From Atherix ibis (lineage: Eukaryota; Arthropoda; Insecta; Diptera; Athericidae), in NCBI GenBank assembly GCA_958298945.1, contig OY282606.1:41181920-41245919 (forward strand): DNA of 64,000 nt. Direction: 5' to 3'. A program made the translations under genes and the position numbers. Below the pieces are notes generated by a model. The model was not told the DNA's origin and did no database searches. It saw only the letters and a program-made list of their open reading frames with translations. Shown piece after piece: positions 38,501 to 49,810 of the stretch; position 1 is the stretch's first letter; the number at the start of each line of letters is the position of its first letter.

Positions 38501-40081
38501 CATACCGAAGTTATGAATGTGGCTACTCAAATCATAACGAAGTACAATAAATAAAATGCTCGAAGACAGTGTCGCTAAGTTAACTTCCATTTTCAGTGAA
38601 ATATCGACCAACAAAATGAAAAATTTTTAACACAATATTCACCACTACCAATACCTACTACTCGTTCAGTCACTACTATGATTTAAAAAAAAAACTCTTC
38701 TATGTGATCTACCCATGATCGGATCGTTTTGAGATCAGTTGTTAGACCTCAACAGTCATCATGTTAAGCCTAAGAGTTTTGCGCTGCTTTCCACAAAAGA
38801 TCTTATTACTTACAACTGCATTGTTCCTACGGAGGGGTGTGGTGGGGTACAAACGGTGTTCATGTAGACGCGTATAAGCCGCTTCAGACCATAATGACTG
38901 AAATTTAAACATCAGAAAAGCAGCAACATCAACGACAGCCTAATAGAGCTGTTATGTTTACATAAATTTCCAAAGTAATTTTTCTTTTTCGGTTACATTT
39001 TAATGCAGTGGACCATATTTGTTTGTTGCAGGAAATAATCAACCGAATAAAAGCTTGACATTTCTACTATAACCAGGAAATCTTGAACATATCCAATTGA
39101 TGTTATACCTCGATATTTTGCCCCTTCGCTTAATAAAAATTATTTGAATTTGAGTACAGGTGTGCAATATTAGGTTGTTTGTGGATACGTAACTAGACCG
39201 TGAAGGATGATATCAAATGAAATCGATACAAATCGTGAAGATCGTCATAATGAAATGGAATTTTTTAAGACATTAAAATAAATAATAATGTTTATAATAT
39301 TATTTAATACTACTAAGTCTTATTTTTTTTTCAATAACTGAAAATATACTGAAAATTCCATATTTATTAATTGTTTAAATTAAATTATTTTAATGGGTTT
39401 TTTAAATATTTTGTTGAATAAAATATTATCCAATTTGTGTATTTAAAAAAAATTTAAAAAAAAATTAATTTAAAATATTTTAAATAATATCTACGAGATT
39501 TTTATAGGACCCGATCCTTTTGAGGAAATTTTTCGCATATTTTGGGTTGAAATTCTAGGATTACTTCAAGACTATTGTATATTAAATACCTCAAGATTAT
39601 AAAAAAATATAATTTTATAAGAAAAAGTGTAACGGTGTCAAATTATACGATCTTGTAGATCAAGTGGCGTACCAAATCTTAAAATTATGCGTTCTGTAAT
39701 CTTTTCGGCTAAAACTAATATTTTATTATGTAGTTTTGCTTTTGGTGGTCATTGATCTAGGAATTTACTGTAACGGTCTCTTCCTTCTTGATTTTCAAAA
39801 AAATACAACCCAATAACCATTTCATATCAAACTGCACACCAGAAAGTCACTATTGGTAAATAAATTTATGAATTTTCAGACCCTCGTATATGTTAACTTT
39901 GCTCATTGAAATATCCAACAAGCTGAAAGAAATATTATAGTTTCCTCTTGAAGTGCGAAACATGATTACGGCAGAATTATCACGTTTGTAGAAAGGCACG
40001 CATTGTTTACTTATTAACCAATTTATAATTTAAAATGCCATATAATGAATTAAGTAAATATAATTTTTATATATATATATT

Positions 40082-40140
40082 TTATAAATGGCAAATGACG
40101 TAGATATGTACTTTCCAAACCGCAAAATGGATAACCCTAT
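40082..40140. repeat. Dispersed repeat fragment, member 4
   Basis: TGTACTTTCCAAACCGCAAA followed by GGATAACCCTATA matches member 3 (TTTACTTTCCAAATCATAAA, then GCATAACCCTT). Only this short part is recognisable. Confidence 0.3.
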
Positions 40141-42477
40141 ATAGAAAATTTTATGATTATTAATTTAAATTAAATGAAAATAAAATCTAACAAAACTCAT
40201 ATTAATAATAGTCAAAATATTTGTAGAATTTTTTGTTAATGATTTGAATTTGTAAAATTTACAATAAATTAAATTAATTTAATTTTCATGAAAACTTTTT
40301 TAAAGCTGAAGAAATCGATTATTTTGGGAATGACATTTAATTGAAAACTTTTTGAAACAATAAATCTTCAATGTTATTATTTCGCTAAGAGCAATAAGAT
40401 GAGAATATTTCAAAAAGAGAGTTAAGAATTTTAGCGATTTTATACATTTTCTATAATATAAAACGGTCAAAATAAATGGTAGCAAACTTTAAGGACTTTT
40501 CCTATTAATCCGTGTAATGAGCCATGTTGTCGATTGTTCGAATAGATTTTATCCCAAAACTTAATGTAACAAATAAATAATATTGACTAAAAAATTTTTT
40601 TGACATTATGCTATAAATTTAATATTAATAGAATCTAAACTTTCAATTAATTAAAGGATTTAAAAATGATTTATTTTTATTTAAAATGTTATGTCACTTT
40701 TATATAAAAATTTCTATTCTATGTTTTTATTAAGTTAGCTTTTATAGAATAACAGTAATTATTATCCATAAAAAAAAATATTTCCAAAATAAAACTAAAT
40801 ATAGAATTTTATATTCTACAGTAGACAATCCTAAGCTTTTCAAGTCATCGCATAACGGAGACATTTTTTGTTTGTTTATTTTGAAAAGTATCAACAGGCA
40901 ACCTGTAACAGTGTACATTTATACCGTATTGAGTGAATTTATTTCGAATCCTTAAACAATAGTATATTCTTATTGCATACATGAATTTACGAACGAATAC
41001 CTGATATAAAAGATTAGATCGAATACCAAAAATGATGGTAAACGAAATTTTCAATTTTCCTCGGATATTCCAGATTTAGTCGGGACAAATTATTATAGGA
41101 CAAATGAAATCAATTGTGAATTTTCGAAATTTCTACGCTTTTGTCTTTGCACAAAAAAATTCACCATTAAGGATATAGAATCATACGTACTCGTGCACGT
41201 TAAATAGAAATCAATATAGTTCAATTTAATAAATTCTCGTTTATATTGAAGAACCTCAATTTTATGTAGAATCATCTTCATGATTTTATTCAATATTTTT
41301 TTACCATATCTAACCATCAAATACACCATCGATTCTTATGTGATTTTACATTTTTTTTTGCCTTTTCTTAAATATGTACATAAGCATATAGAACTGTACT
41401 CAATATTTATTTAAAGAACTTTTCCATATTCTAAATATTACTCGGAAATAAAAAAAAATTTCATTTTATTTGGTTTCACTTATATCTATAAATCTAATTG
41501 GTTGAATATTCAATGTTGTTTACAGACTAACAGTATAAATACTTACATCAGGATATGAATTCTAGGAAATGCCAAAAATATAAGCTTTATTTAGAATATA
41601 ATATTTTTTATGGAAAAATTCTTTTTAAATAGTCCTGCAATAATAAATAATATAATATTTTATATATTTTTTAAAAATTCACCAAATTCTGTGTACTAAA
41701 ATAAATACTGACAAAAAAAAAACCTAAAAAATTATTTATTTTTAATGTTAGTACTTTTCTTTAAATCTATTTTTAAGTTTATTTAACATTTAATATAAAT
41801 AGTTAGATTTAAATTCTAAAAAAATTCAGTTAGATTTAAATAATTTTACATAGTTTTTGAGAGGGTAAAATGAGTTTTTTTCCTTAAAAAATCGGATATT
41901 ATAAAAATTATAGATAATATATTAATTTGAATATTTATTTAACAATTTTCTATATATTATCTAAGCACAAGTTTCCAACTTTGTTTAGAAATAATTTTGA
42001 ATTGAAATAAAAATTATTACTTTGGTTAATAAAGAATTGTTTAAATGTCATTTTTTAACAGGCTATTAAAATATTCAAGGGAAAAATTGGCGACGGTTAA
42101 ATCTGAAGAGTAAGGAGACTAATTTTTTTTAATAATTTGGACAGAAAATATAGGTCACCGAATTTCCCATGTAATAGGTGCAATTTGTGACCTGTTTGAA
42201 TTACCTGTTGTTCAGCCCCAATTGGCCCACAAAATTACTTTACGAGGTAAAAAAAATTTTCTCTGGATTTTTACATCCCCAGAAAGAGCTATTTTGTTTA
42301 TAAACAAAGTTGCTTAAGTCAAAATGTACCTTGTCACTTGTTATCAATTTCCTGGAAAAATCACGTTCTTGTTTATAGAGCTTTGGTCTATAAATATCCG
42401 GTAGGTTCTGTAAAACTTTTTTTAGGTAAACTATTCTATATAGCATTTGGTTATGAGATGGTCAGTCTTTAGTCCAT

Positions 42478-42539
42478 CGACAAGTAGTTCAATTTGAAGA
42501 TACGTTATCGATAAGTAGTGCAATTTGAAGATACGTTAT
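42478..42539. repeat. 31-bp tandem duplication
   Basis: Two adjoining units, 42478-42508 and 42509-42539, each ending CAATTTGAAGATACGTTAT, differ at two positions. Confidence 0.85.
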
Positions 42540-44889
42540 GCCATCCCAATTTTTCACATTATTTTCAGAGCGTTAGAGTAATCGAGATATTTTAATTTAA
42601 TAAAATATTTCTGTAATATTTACACGTTTTTAAAGGTTATAATAAAATATTTCTTTGTCTATACTCTATGATTATTTAATAATAATTAACAAACTAATAG
42701 CTAATTTAAATGGCATTTAATTAAAATTGTAAACCTGTCGTAAAGCCAAAAATGTTTTTTTTAAAATTTCTATTACATCGAATATTGAAATTAAAATTTA
42801 AATTAATTAACAAGATCGATCATCACAGCTGATATTTATCTATTTTTATATCAACTATATTAGTTTATAAAAAATATAATTAAAAAATATTTGAAAAAAA
42901 AAATTGATTAAAATCATTCTCAATTTTCTGTTATAAATTATTTATACAAAATAGATGGAAATTATCAACATCCTTAGGCTATCGAAATATTTAATTCTTT
43001 AATAAGGGCAAGAACTTATGTAATGAATATTTAAATAGAAATTTAATTGAAGTGAAATTTTGACACTTTCAACTTTTTACCAAGAATAAACTCAGAACAA
43101 AATCATAATTAATATATGTACGTGAGAAGATTTTCTAGCTTGAAGTTCTTGTTTGTCCTGTCAGGCTGATCTTATGAAATTTGGTTTTATTTTGCCAACT
43201 TTTTTTTTCTATATTTGAAATTTTGCAAAGTTTACAGTACTAAGCCTAGAATAGGCCAAACTTTAGAGAATGTTCTCACCTTGAAAAATCTTCGTCGATT
43301 ATGATAACGATGATAGCCTCGAAAGTGTTTACACAAATTCCATTTTCCCCAAAGCAAAACATCTTCGTATATTCGCAACAAACCAAAAAATTCCAGTACG
43401 CCAATGTACAATATGTGTATGTCTCTATATAAATGTGAATATGCTCATATACGTACCTATGTTGAAAATATTGAACCGCATCTTCATCCTTGCCTTTATC
43501 TAATATTTTCACACTTAAAAGATAATAAAATTGTGCTAAATGGATTTTGGCTGACACCAACCTTTTGATAGCAAATGTACAATATTTGTACATGTCCTTA
43601 GCAAATATTCACAATTACAAAATCACACATACAACCACGTTAAGATAATAATAATGGTAGAATGGGATTGTATGGTTAAGGCAGAAAGCATATTTTATGT
43701 TAATTCGAGTTTGGAGAAATTTATAATATCTATTCGGGTTTGGAAATACTCGAAAGTAATTCATGATTAAGGATATCATTATTTCAAAGTGTGCTTATTT
43801 TGGCGGGATTTTTTCAAAAACCCATACATATAAATTTTTGGTGGTTAATAAGTATATAAATATGTTTAAAATTCAATTGAAGGAAGGAAATATTAACCAA
43901 ATATATTATCAAAAGATAAGCTAAATTATATTAAATTATGTGATTGTAAAACAGGCATAAAGTTTGGAGATATTAGAAAATAAGTTCTCTATCGTTCTAG
44001 AGTGTGCACGTAGGTAAAAGTAAATAGTTTTAAATTAAAACTTCGATATTTGAATATTGTTTATTCCAAAAGTATATGTACGATTTGTACATTAAACCTC
44101 GACTGAAACTCAATACGCATTGGCAATTATTCGTATTCGTAGATAGCCAATTTAGTTCAATATTTATTTATCGTGAAAGCTTTCAATCATTTCAACCACA
44201 TCGAATTATTAATTGTAGTTTAAATTATTGAATTTACTAAATATCTTTTTCGCATACATTCGTATATTTATAAAATAAAATAAAGGGCAATCGTAAAGTG
44301 AAAACAATATTTCAACATGATTCGCACATTAATTTCAACCGTTCATATACAAGAGATACGATAACTCCACAATAAATAAATTATTATTATTTGTTGCTAT
44401 GTATTTTTTTTTTCTTCAAACTATTTCTATTTTAATATAAGTTTGAATTGTTTTCTTTTTAGTTTATACTCATTTTATATGCAGAATACATAATATTACT
44501 GTACGAATTCGAACGTGCATTTATTATGAAACAAATCAAATATTTTCGAGAGTTTCAATTAAATTGCATTCAATCAAAATGCACATCAACTTAATGGAAT
44601 GCGATGGTTATGCACTTATATCTAATATTAATTATCAAAAAAAAAATATAATTATAATTATTATTAATTTATCTTATAGAAAAAATTATATTTAATACAT
44701 TCCAAAATCAAATTCTATAAAATATCTACTAATTAAAAATAAATATTTTTTTATTTGATTATAATGTTTTATATTTCCAATAAGGTTTAATAATGATATA
44801 TAAATGAACTTTCAATTTTATCTAATTGATTATTTTATTTGCTTATTTAACAAAATTTATAAAGTATTTATTTTTATCAAATTTTTACT

Positions 44890-45217
44890 CAAAGAAATCG
44901 TTTCCGAACGATGTTTTCAACTAACTGGCAATGTAGAATTTTCTAAAATATCTCTCGCTTGTGCTAGTGTTCACCAAGTAAGCGCTCCAGGTCCTTTATT
45001 ATACAACATTTATGCTTGTGATATATGTACCGACCAATGAAATTGTATTAATATCACCATACGCGGTCGGCACTGTTATTCTGATACGTCATAAGAATTC
45101 CGGCATAGATTCCAAAAAAATATGTGTACCATATTTTACACCCTATACATATACATGGTTAAGCTAGAACCTACGCATAAGATTAATAGGAGCTGAACTA
45201 AACTGACGTTACAAATA
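44890..45217 (+). pseudogene. Jockey-clade reverse transcriptase remnant, part 1
   Basis: The frame reads SERCFQLTGNVEFSKISLAC, then VHQVSAPGPLLYNIYACDI. This is a decayed form of the GVPQGSxLGPLLYNIYxSDI block in Jockey-clade reverse transcriptases. After a frameshift it continues SPYAVGTVILIRHKNSGID, where YAVG occupies the place of the catalytic YADD motif, so the active site is destroyed. The sequence decays further and is interrupted at 45217 by mariner D; the homologous reading resumes at about 46458. It belongs to a different family from the element at 52-55 kb and is in the opposite orientation. Confidence 0.75.
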
Positions 45218-46455
45218 CCAGGGGTATAAGCTTAAATCCGCTGTTTGGTCATAGATGGCGTGAGTGAGCATATTAAGCTACCATGGACACGCCATACTTT
45301 TTTTTTAATGAGTTTGACATCTGCCAACATTAATCAGTGCACATTGTCAGCAATTTTGTACAACAACATACATTTTTCCTTTGGTAATCATGTCTAGTTT
45401 TGTGCCAGAAAAAGAGCATATGCGGGAAGCTCTACTTTTCTGCTTCAATTTGAAGAAATCGGCTGCCGAAGCGCATCGAATGCTTATGGAGGGCTATGGT
45501 GACAGTGCTTAATCGGAAACAACGTGCCGAGATTAGTTTCGTCAGTTCAAATAGGGCAATTTTGACTTGTGGGGCAAGAAGCGTGAAAATCGGCCTAGGA
45601 AGGTTGAGGATTATCAATTGCAGGCTCTTTTGGACGAAGACGATACCCAATCGCAAAAAATGCTCGCAGAGAAATTGGGTGTTACTCAACCAGCCATTTC
45701 CATGCGTCTGCGTGCCATGGAGAAGATTGCAAAGATCGGAAAATGGATGCCGCATGAATTGAATGATAGCAGATGGAGCGACGCCAAAACACATGCGAAA
45801 TGTTGCTCGCCAGACAAAAAAGAAAGTTGTTCCTGCATCAGATTGTGACAGGCGATGAAAAGTAAATATATATATTTCGAGAATCCTAAACGCAAGAAAT
45901 CGTGGGTTGATCCCGCGACCAAATCACCATCAACATCTTTCCCAAGACCAAATCCCTTCGGACGGAAGATGATGCTGTGCGTTTGGAGGGATCAGCAGGG
46001 TATCGTCTACTATAAGATGTTGAAACCTGGTGACACTGATCAAATTGTACTGTGCTCTGCGTGTAAAAAGGACGGATTATAAACAAAGACATGACAAGCT
46101 GATTTTCCTTAACGATAACGCACCATCGCACAGGTCAAAATTAGTCCGAAACTACTTGGAGACACTCAACTGGGAGGTTCTACCTCACCCCGCTTATTCA
46201 CCAGACCTGGCCCCTTCCGTCTACCACCTGTTTTCGTCGATGGGCCATGCGCTCGCTGAGCAGCACTTCGATTCTTACGAAGACGTCCGAAAATGGCTTG
46301 ATGAGGGGTTTGCCTCGAAATAGAAGGAATATTTTCGGCGTGGTATCCACAAATTACCCGAGAGATGGGAAAAATATATAGCTAGTGAGGGTAAGTACAA
46401 TGAATGGTTTTTGATTTTGAATTAAAAAACAGCGGATTTAAGCTTATACACCTGG
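45218..46455 (+). mobile_element. Mariner D, Mos1-like, inserted in a retroelement remnant
   Basis: A 1238-bp element with 29-bp terminal repeats at 45218-45246 and 46427-46455 that differ at one position: CCAGGGGTATAAGC on the left and CCAGGTGTATAAGC on the right, both continuing TTAAATCCGCTGTTT. TA duplicates at 45216-45217 and 46456-46457. Both flanks belong to one Jockey-clade reverse transcriptase remnant. The ends are well preserved while the transposase is badly broken. Confidence 0.95.
45390..46425 (+). pseudogene. Mos1-like mariner transposase pseudogene (D)
   Basis: ATG at 45390 gives MSSFVPEKEHMREALLF, then LKKSAAEAHRMLMEGYGD. In-frame stops follow at GDSA*SETTC, R*FRQFK and K*GNFDLW. 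The frame recovers as RKVEDYQLQALLDEDDTQSQ, LAEKLGVTQPAISMRL, GKWMPHELND. After a frameshift come VTGDEK (first aspartate, followed by a stop in place of tryptophan), NPKRKKSWVDPAT, a degraded section, FLNDNAPSH (second aspartate) and LAPSVYHLF, where the third catalytic aspartate is valine. The end is KLPERWEKYIASEGKYNE followed by read-through to 46425. At least four stops plus frameshifts and a lost catalytic residue: the most decayed of the full-length mariners here. Confidence 0.92.
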
Positions 46456-46457
46456 TA

Positions 46458-46662
46458 ATTAGAAAGATTTTTATTTAAACGATCTACAAAACCAATAGTA
46501 AACAACAAATTGTTTTTATATAACATGGACATACGGTCTAGAACTTAAGAGCTCAATGAAGCATTCCAATTCCCGTCGAATTCAATTCCTGTAGTTCCAA
46601 ACCCTTCGTAAAATTTTTGATGCGAAATAGACTGATACACCGATACCTAAAAGTTCGGTAAT
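46458..46662 (+). pseudogene. Jockey-clade reverse transcriptase remnant, part 2
   Basis: Downstream of mariner D the reading NNKLFLYN is followed, after a frameshift, by WTYGLELKSSMKHSNSRRIQ, then FQTLRKIFDA and LIHRYLKV. In the better preserved Jockey-clade element at 52-55 kb the corresponding segments are LLYN, WTYGLELWG, NSRRIQSLQSKILRTIVDAP and VIHRDLKVP. So this is the C-terminal part of the same type of protein, colinear with part 1 and separated from it by mariner D. Confidence 0.75.
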
Positions 46663-46699
46663 ATTCTCTTTTTATGATGAGACTGATTTTATTCTTTAT

Positions 46700-46990
46700 T
46701 TACACATTAATATTATCCCCTTCAAAGTACAATAGTTCCCTTGGCCAGCTATACATTAGCGGAGGTGTTGTTTCCAAAGTCGTAGAAGGCCTTAAATGGA
46801 CAATACCAAAATGGAGTCGCTTAAAGTGTTTTTTGATCTTAGGGAACAACAAAAATCACGCAATATAATATCAGGTGAATAAGGGGAGAGGGGCGTAAAT
46901 AAAAGGAATCCTTTTAACCGGGAAAACGTCCTTGACAGGAGACTTTGTCATGGTAGAGTATCCAAGTATCTACAATGTCCAATATGACAC
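46700..46990 (-). pseudogene. Mariner transposase remnant, C-terminal
   Basis: On the minus strand, starting near 46990, YHDKVSCQG resembles the second-aspartate motif (HDNAPxH). SPYSPDIILRDFCCSL follows, matching the PPYSPDLAPSDFFLF block with the third aspartate in RD. After a frameshift come KRLHFGIVHLRPSTTLE and the terminus YFEGDNINV with a stop at 46702-46700. No terminal inverted repeats could be found, and the sequence from 46990 to 47260 is too decayed to assign. It belongs to a different mariner group from A to E. Confidence 0.6.
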
Positions 46991-49810
46991 AAAACACCTT
47001 TTTTGAGCCTTTTAAAAACTTTTTATAAAAAACATTTTTGCTATTTTATATTGGAAGCACAAAAGCTCTCACTTATGCTACAATTTTATCAGTTTTTGAT
47101 GTTGAAGATCTTTCTGAGCGAGGTTCGTATTTTACTACCTCTCATATGACAAAAAATTTGTTTTAACGCCGCCGAAAAAAAGTTTGCTCTTGATAAGGAA
47201 TGTTTCCATAGGCTCGTTATAACTTTTTGTAAGTCATACTTGTAGATTCACCATCCTTGACATATAAATTTGATAGCCAGTAGGTCACTGGATGATATTA
47301 AAACTTGTACTTCGGCTCCAGGAGCATCTACCATACAAGTTGTGTGTCGGCGAACTCCGCAATATTCCCAAATCACTCTCAGTGATGTCAATTATATTCG
47401 TTCTCTGTTACAACTCGTATGCTTGTTACATTTTGTTAAAAGTAATAATAAAAATAAAAAATTCAACCAAACTTTTTGCAAAAATACAATACTTTCAGAA
47501 AATAACCAATATTCCCTAATATTATGTAGTAATTTTGTATCCATAATTGTAAATTCATGTTATTAATTTTTCATTAATTAATGAAAAATATATTAGGCGA
47601 TGCCAAATTTTATTTAAACATAAATAAATATCATACGAAAAGCACAGGTGCTATTACAACATTTCATATTTCAATTAACAAAATAACAACAATACTGGAT
47701 TGTTTATTGGTTTTCAGTACAAATGTAATAAATATTATTGAATAAATAGTTATGGAAATTAATTGGAAAATAGATTAAATATCAACAGTATTGATTATTT
47801 TATTAATTAAATAAAATTCTCAGAATTTATAATTTGGTTGGTTATCTTATGATACGACGAGTATGGAGTGAAGAAGAATTCCTTTTGTGATAAAAGAAAA
47901 TATAGAAGAACAGTCAATGCTATCAAACTAATTTTCGATAAAATCCTAATTTTTTCTATTTATATTCTCTTTAATTTTATAATAAATAATTTTTCCAGTC
48001 GTAATAAAATTGTCAAAGTTTACAAAATATTTTATTTCTATAAGTTAAGATACGATTTTCTCTAGCCTTTTAGAAAGTAGAAAACTCGTGTAAATCTAAT
48101 TTAATCTATGAAATAACAAGATACTATTTTTATTACAATTTGCACTTAATGTCCGGTTTTTATTTCGAGTCGATAAACCAGAGTATTAGTACCAAAAAAA
48201 AACTGATAATTTTCAACTTGAATTTCTTGAAAATTTCTCTTGATTGCCCATGAACTTGTGTCATGGCTTTTTCACTTTTATTTTTGATAATTTTTTTCTC
48301 TTAAGTATTTTCAGAAAAGCAAAACTAAGTCACTAAAGCAACTGAATTTCAATGAAAACATGTTACGTGAGGATAAAAACCACTACAACTTTTAATGAAT
48401 GCTTTTGTTAAAAAAACCAAAGTACTGTACACTATAGAAAAATTAACTTATTTACACGTACACCTGGAATATTTGTTGTTCGAAAATGTCATTGAAACGC
48501 ATAACATCAACTGTTCACCAGATTTTATTAACAAACAACCGGAACCGAAAAATTACCTACACTTAAATTTTTCCCATTCATAAAAGTACATTTTATCTAA
48601 ATCTACAATATTTAGAATAGTATAATTGTAACAACAACAAAAAAAACTTTCATAATTTTTATTGCTACCTGAACAGATTTTTGTATAAAAAAACAACTTT
48701 TAAAAATTTTCTTACACCTAAATTATATGCTAATTATTATTTTTAGTTTATGCACAATAATTTTCAGATACTTGGTAATTTTCTTAGTTCATAATTTTAG
48801 TAAGTGGAGCAAGGATACATAACCAGTGTTGTCCCACTTCAAGGTTCCTTTTTCTCTCACAGCATAATGTACTATCTACACTGTGGGTCTTATTTTTAAG
48901 AATATTATAATAAAAATTTCAAAAATTATTTATAGAAAAATAATATATTTTTAGAAAAAAAAGTGGCTTCACGTAAATACGAAGGGAATTCTTCTCAATA
49001 ATGTCTTTTAATATTTCAGTTTTTACTGATTGTTTTTATTATCATGTATCCTTGTTGTCTGATTCTTAATAATTTTTTTTTATTTTTATATAAGTGGACC
49101 GGAAAAAAAATTGTTTTCTAACATTCGAGTGTATTTTGTAGCAATTTATGTTTTTTATAATATCTAAAACAGAGACACATTGACGGGAAATTTTGATGAA
49201 GGAGTAAACACCCATCGATATTTCTCCGTCTATCGTGACTACTTTAAAAACTTCAAAGATCACGAGGCCATTACCTTTTAAGACTTGATTAGGTGTTTAT
49301 TGGGAGGTAGTTGTGAATAGTTTTTTTTGACAAAAACATAACGGGTAATTAAACGGAAATGAAATCCGTTCTTAAAAGGCAATGGCCTTTACAAAACATT
49401 TCATTCAAAGTTTAAATCCATAAGTCTAAATTGGCTTCAGTAGTGTATTGAAATGTAGCAAGTTATTGCCGATTATTAGCTTTGATCTTGTTACTAAAAA
49501 TCTCACTAACTGCTTGTATCGTCCATTAATTGGTTCCATGCTACACTCTTATGGATTTAGAGTCCTAAATAACGTACCTTAACTTCAGGTAAGCCAGAAT
49601 GACATACTTGGTGAAATTCCCCTGATCCATGTCCAAAAATATGACTGGTCAGTATTCTTTCTACACCACAGTGCTTAAAACTTTAGAATTTACTTTTGCT
49701 ATTTTTATTAATCGAAGCGTTGGGATATAATTTGTAACATCAGAAACATATTTAAATATAATGATCAATTTAAAAATATATTTTTATGGTTATAAATATT
49801 TTTTGAAGTA
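46991..49810. other. Non-coding stretch, no gene seen
   Basis: Sequence to about 47260 may be further decayed transposon DNA. Beyond that only chance ORFs of up to 98 codons occur. An inverted repeat at 49265-49388 is listed separately. Confidence 0.45.
49265..49388. repeat. 19-bp inverted repeat with 86-bp spacer
   Basis: AGGCCATTACCTTTTAAGA at 49265-49283 and TCTTAAAAGGCAATGGCCT at 49370-49388 are inverted copies with one mismatch. No coding content lies between them. Confidence 0.7.

Larger units (their letters stand above)
35595..44889. other. AT-rich non-coding stretch, no gene seen
   Basis: No supported gene. The longest non-repeat open frame here (38102-38554, plus, 150 codons) starts with TTG, is dominated by Phe/Leu/Ile/Tyr from T-rich DNA and shows no known domain. 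A less AT-rich part at about 38700-38980 is also without long frames. A (TA)n run lies at 40066-40081, and a dispersed repeat fragment and a tandem duplication are listed separately. Confidence 0.5.

Noticed and set aside
38102..38554. 150-codon plus-strand open frame with hydrophobic stretches
   Set aside because: Starts with TTG, lies in T-rich DNA that yields Phe/Leu/Ile/Tyr by composition, and shows no motif. Apparent membrane segments are a composition effect.
43276..43593. 105-codon minus-strand frame
   Set aside because: No motif; the central part comes from TATGTGTATG-like simple text. Length is within chance for this window.
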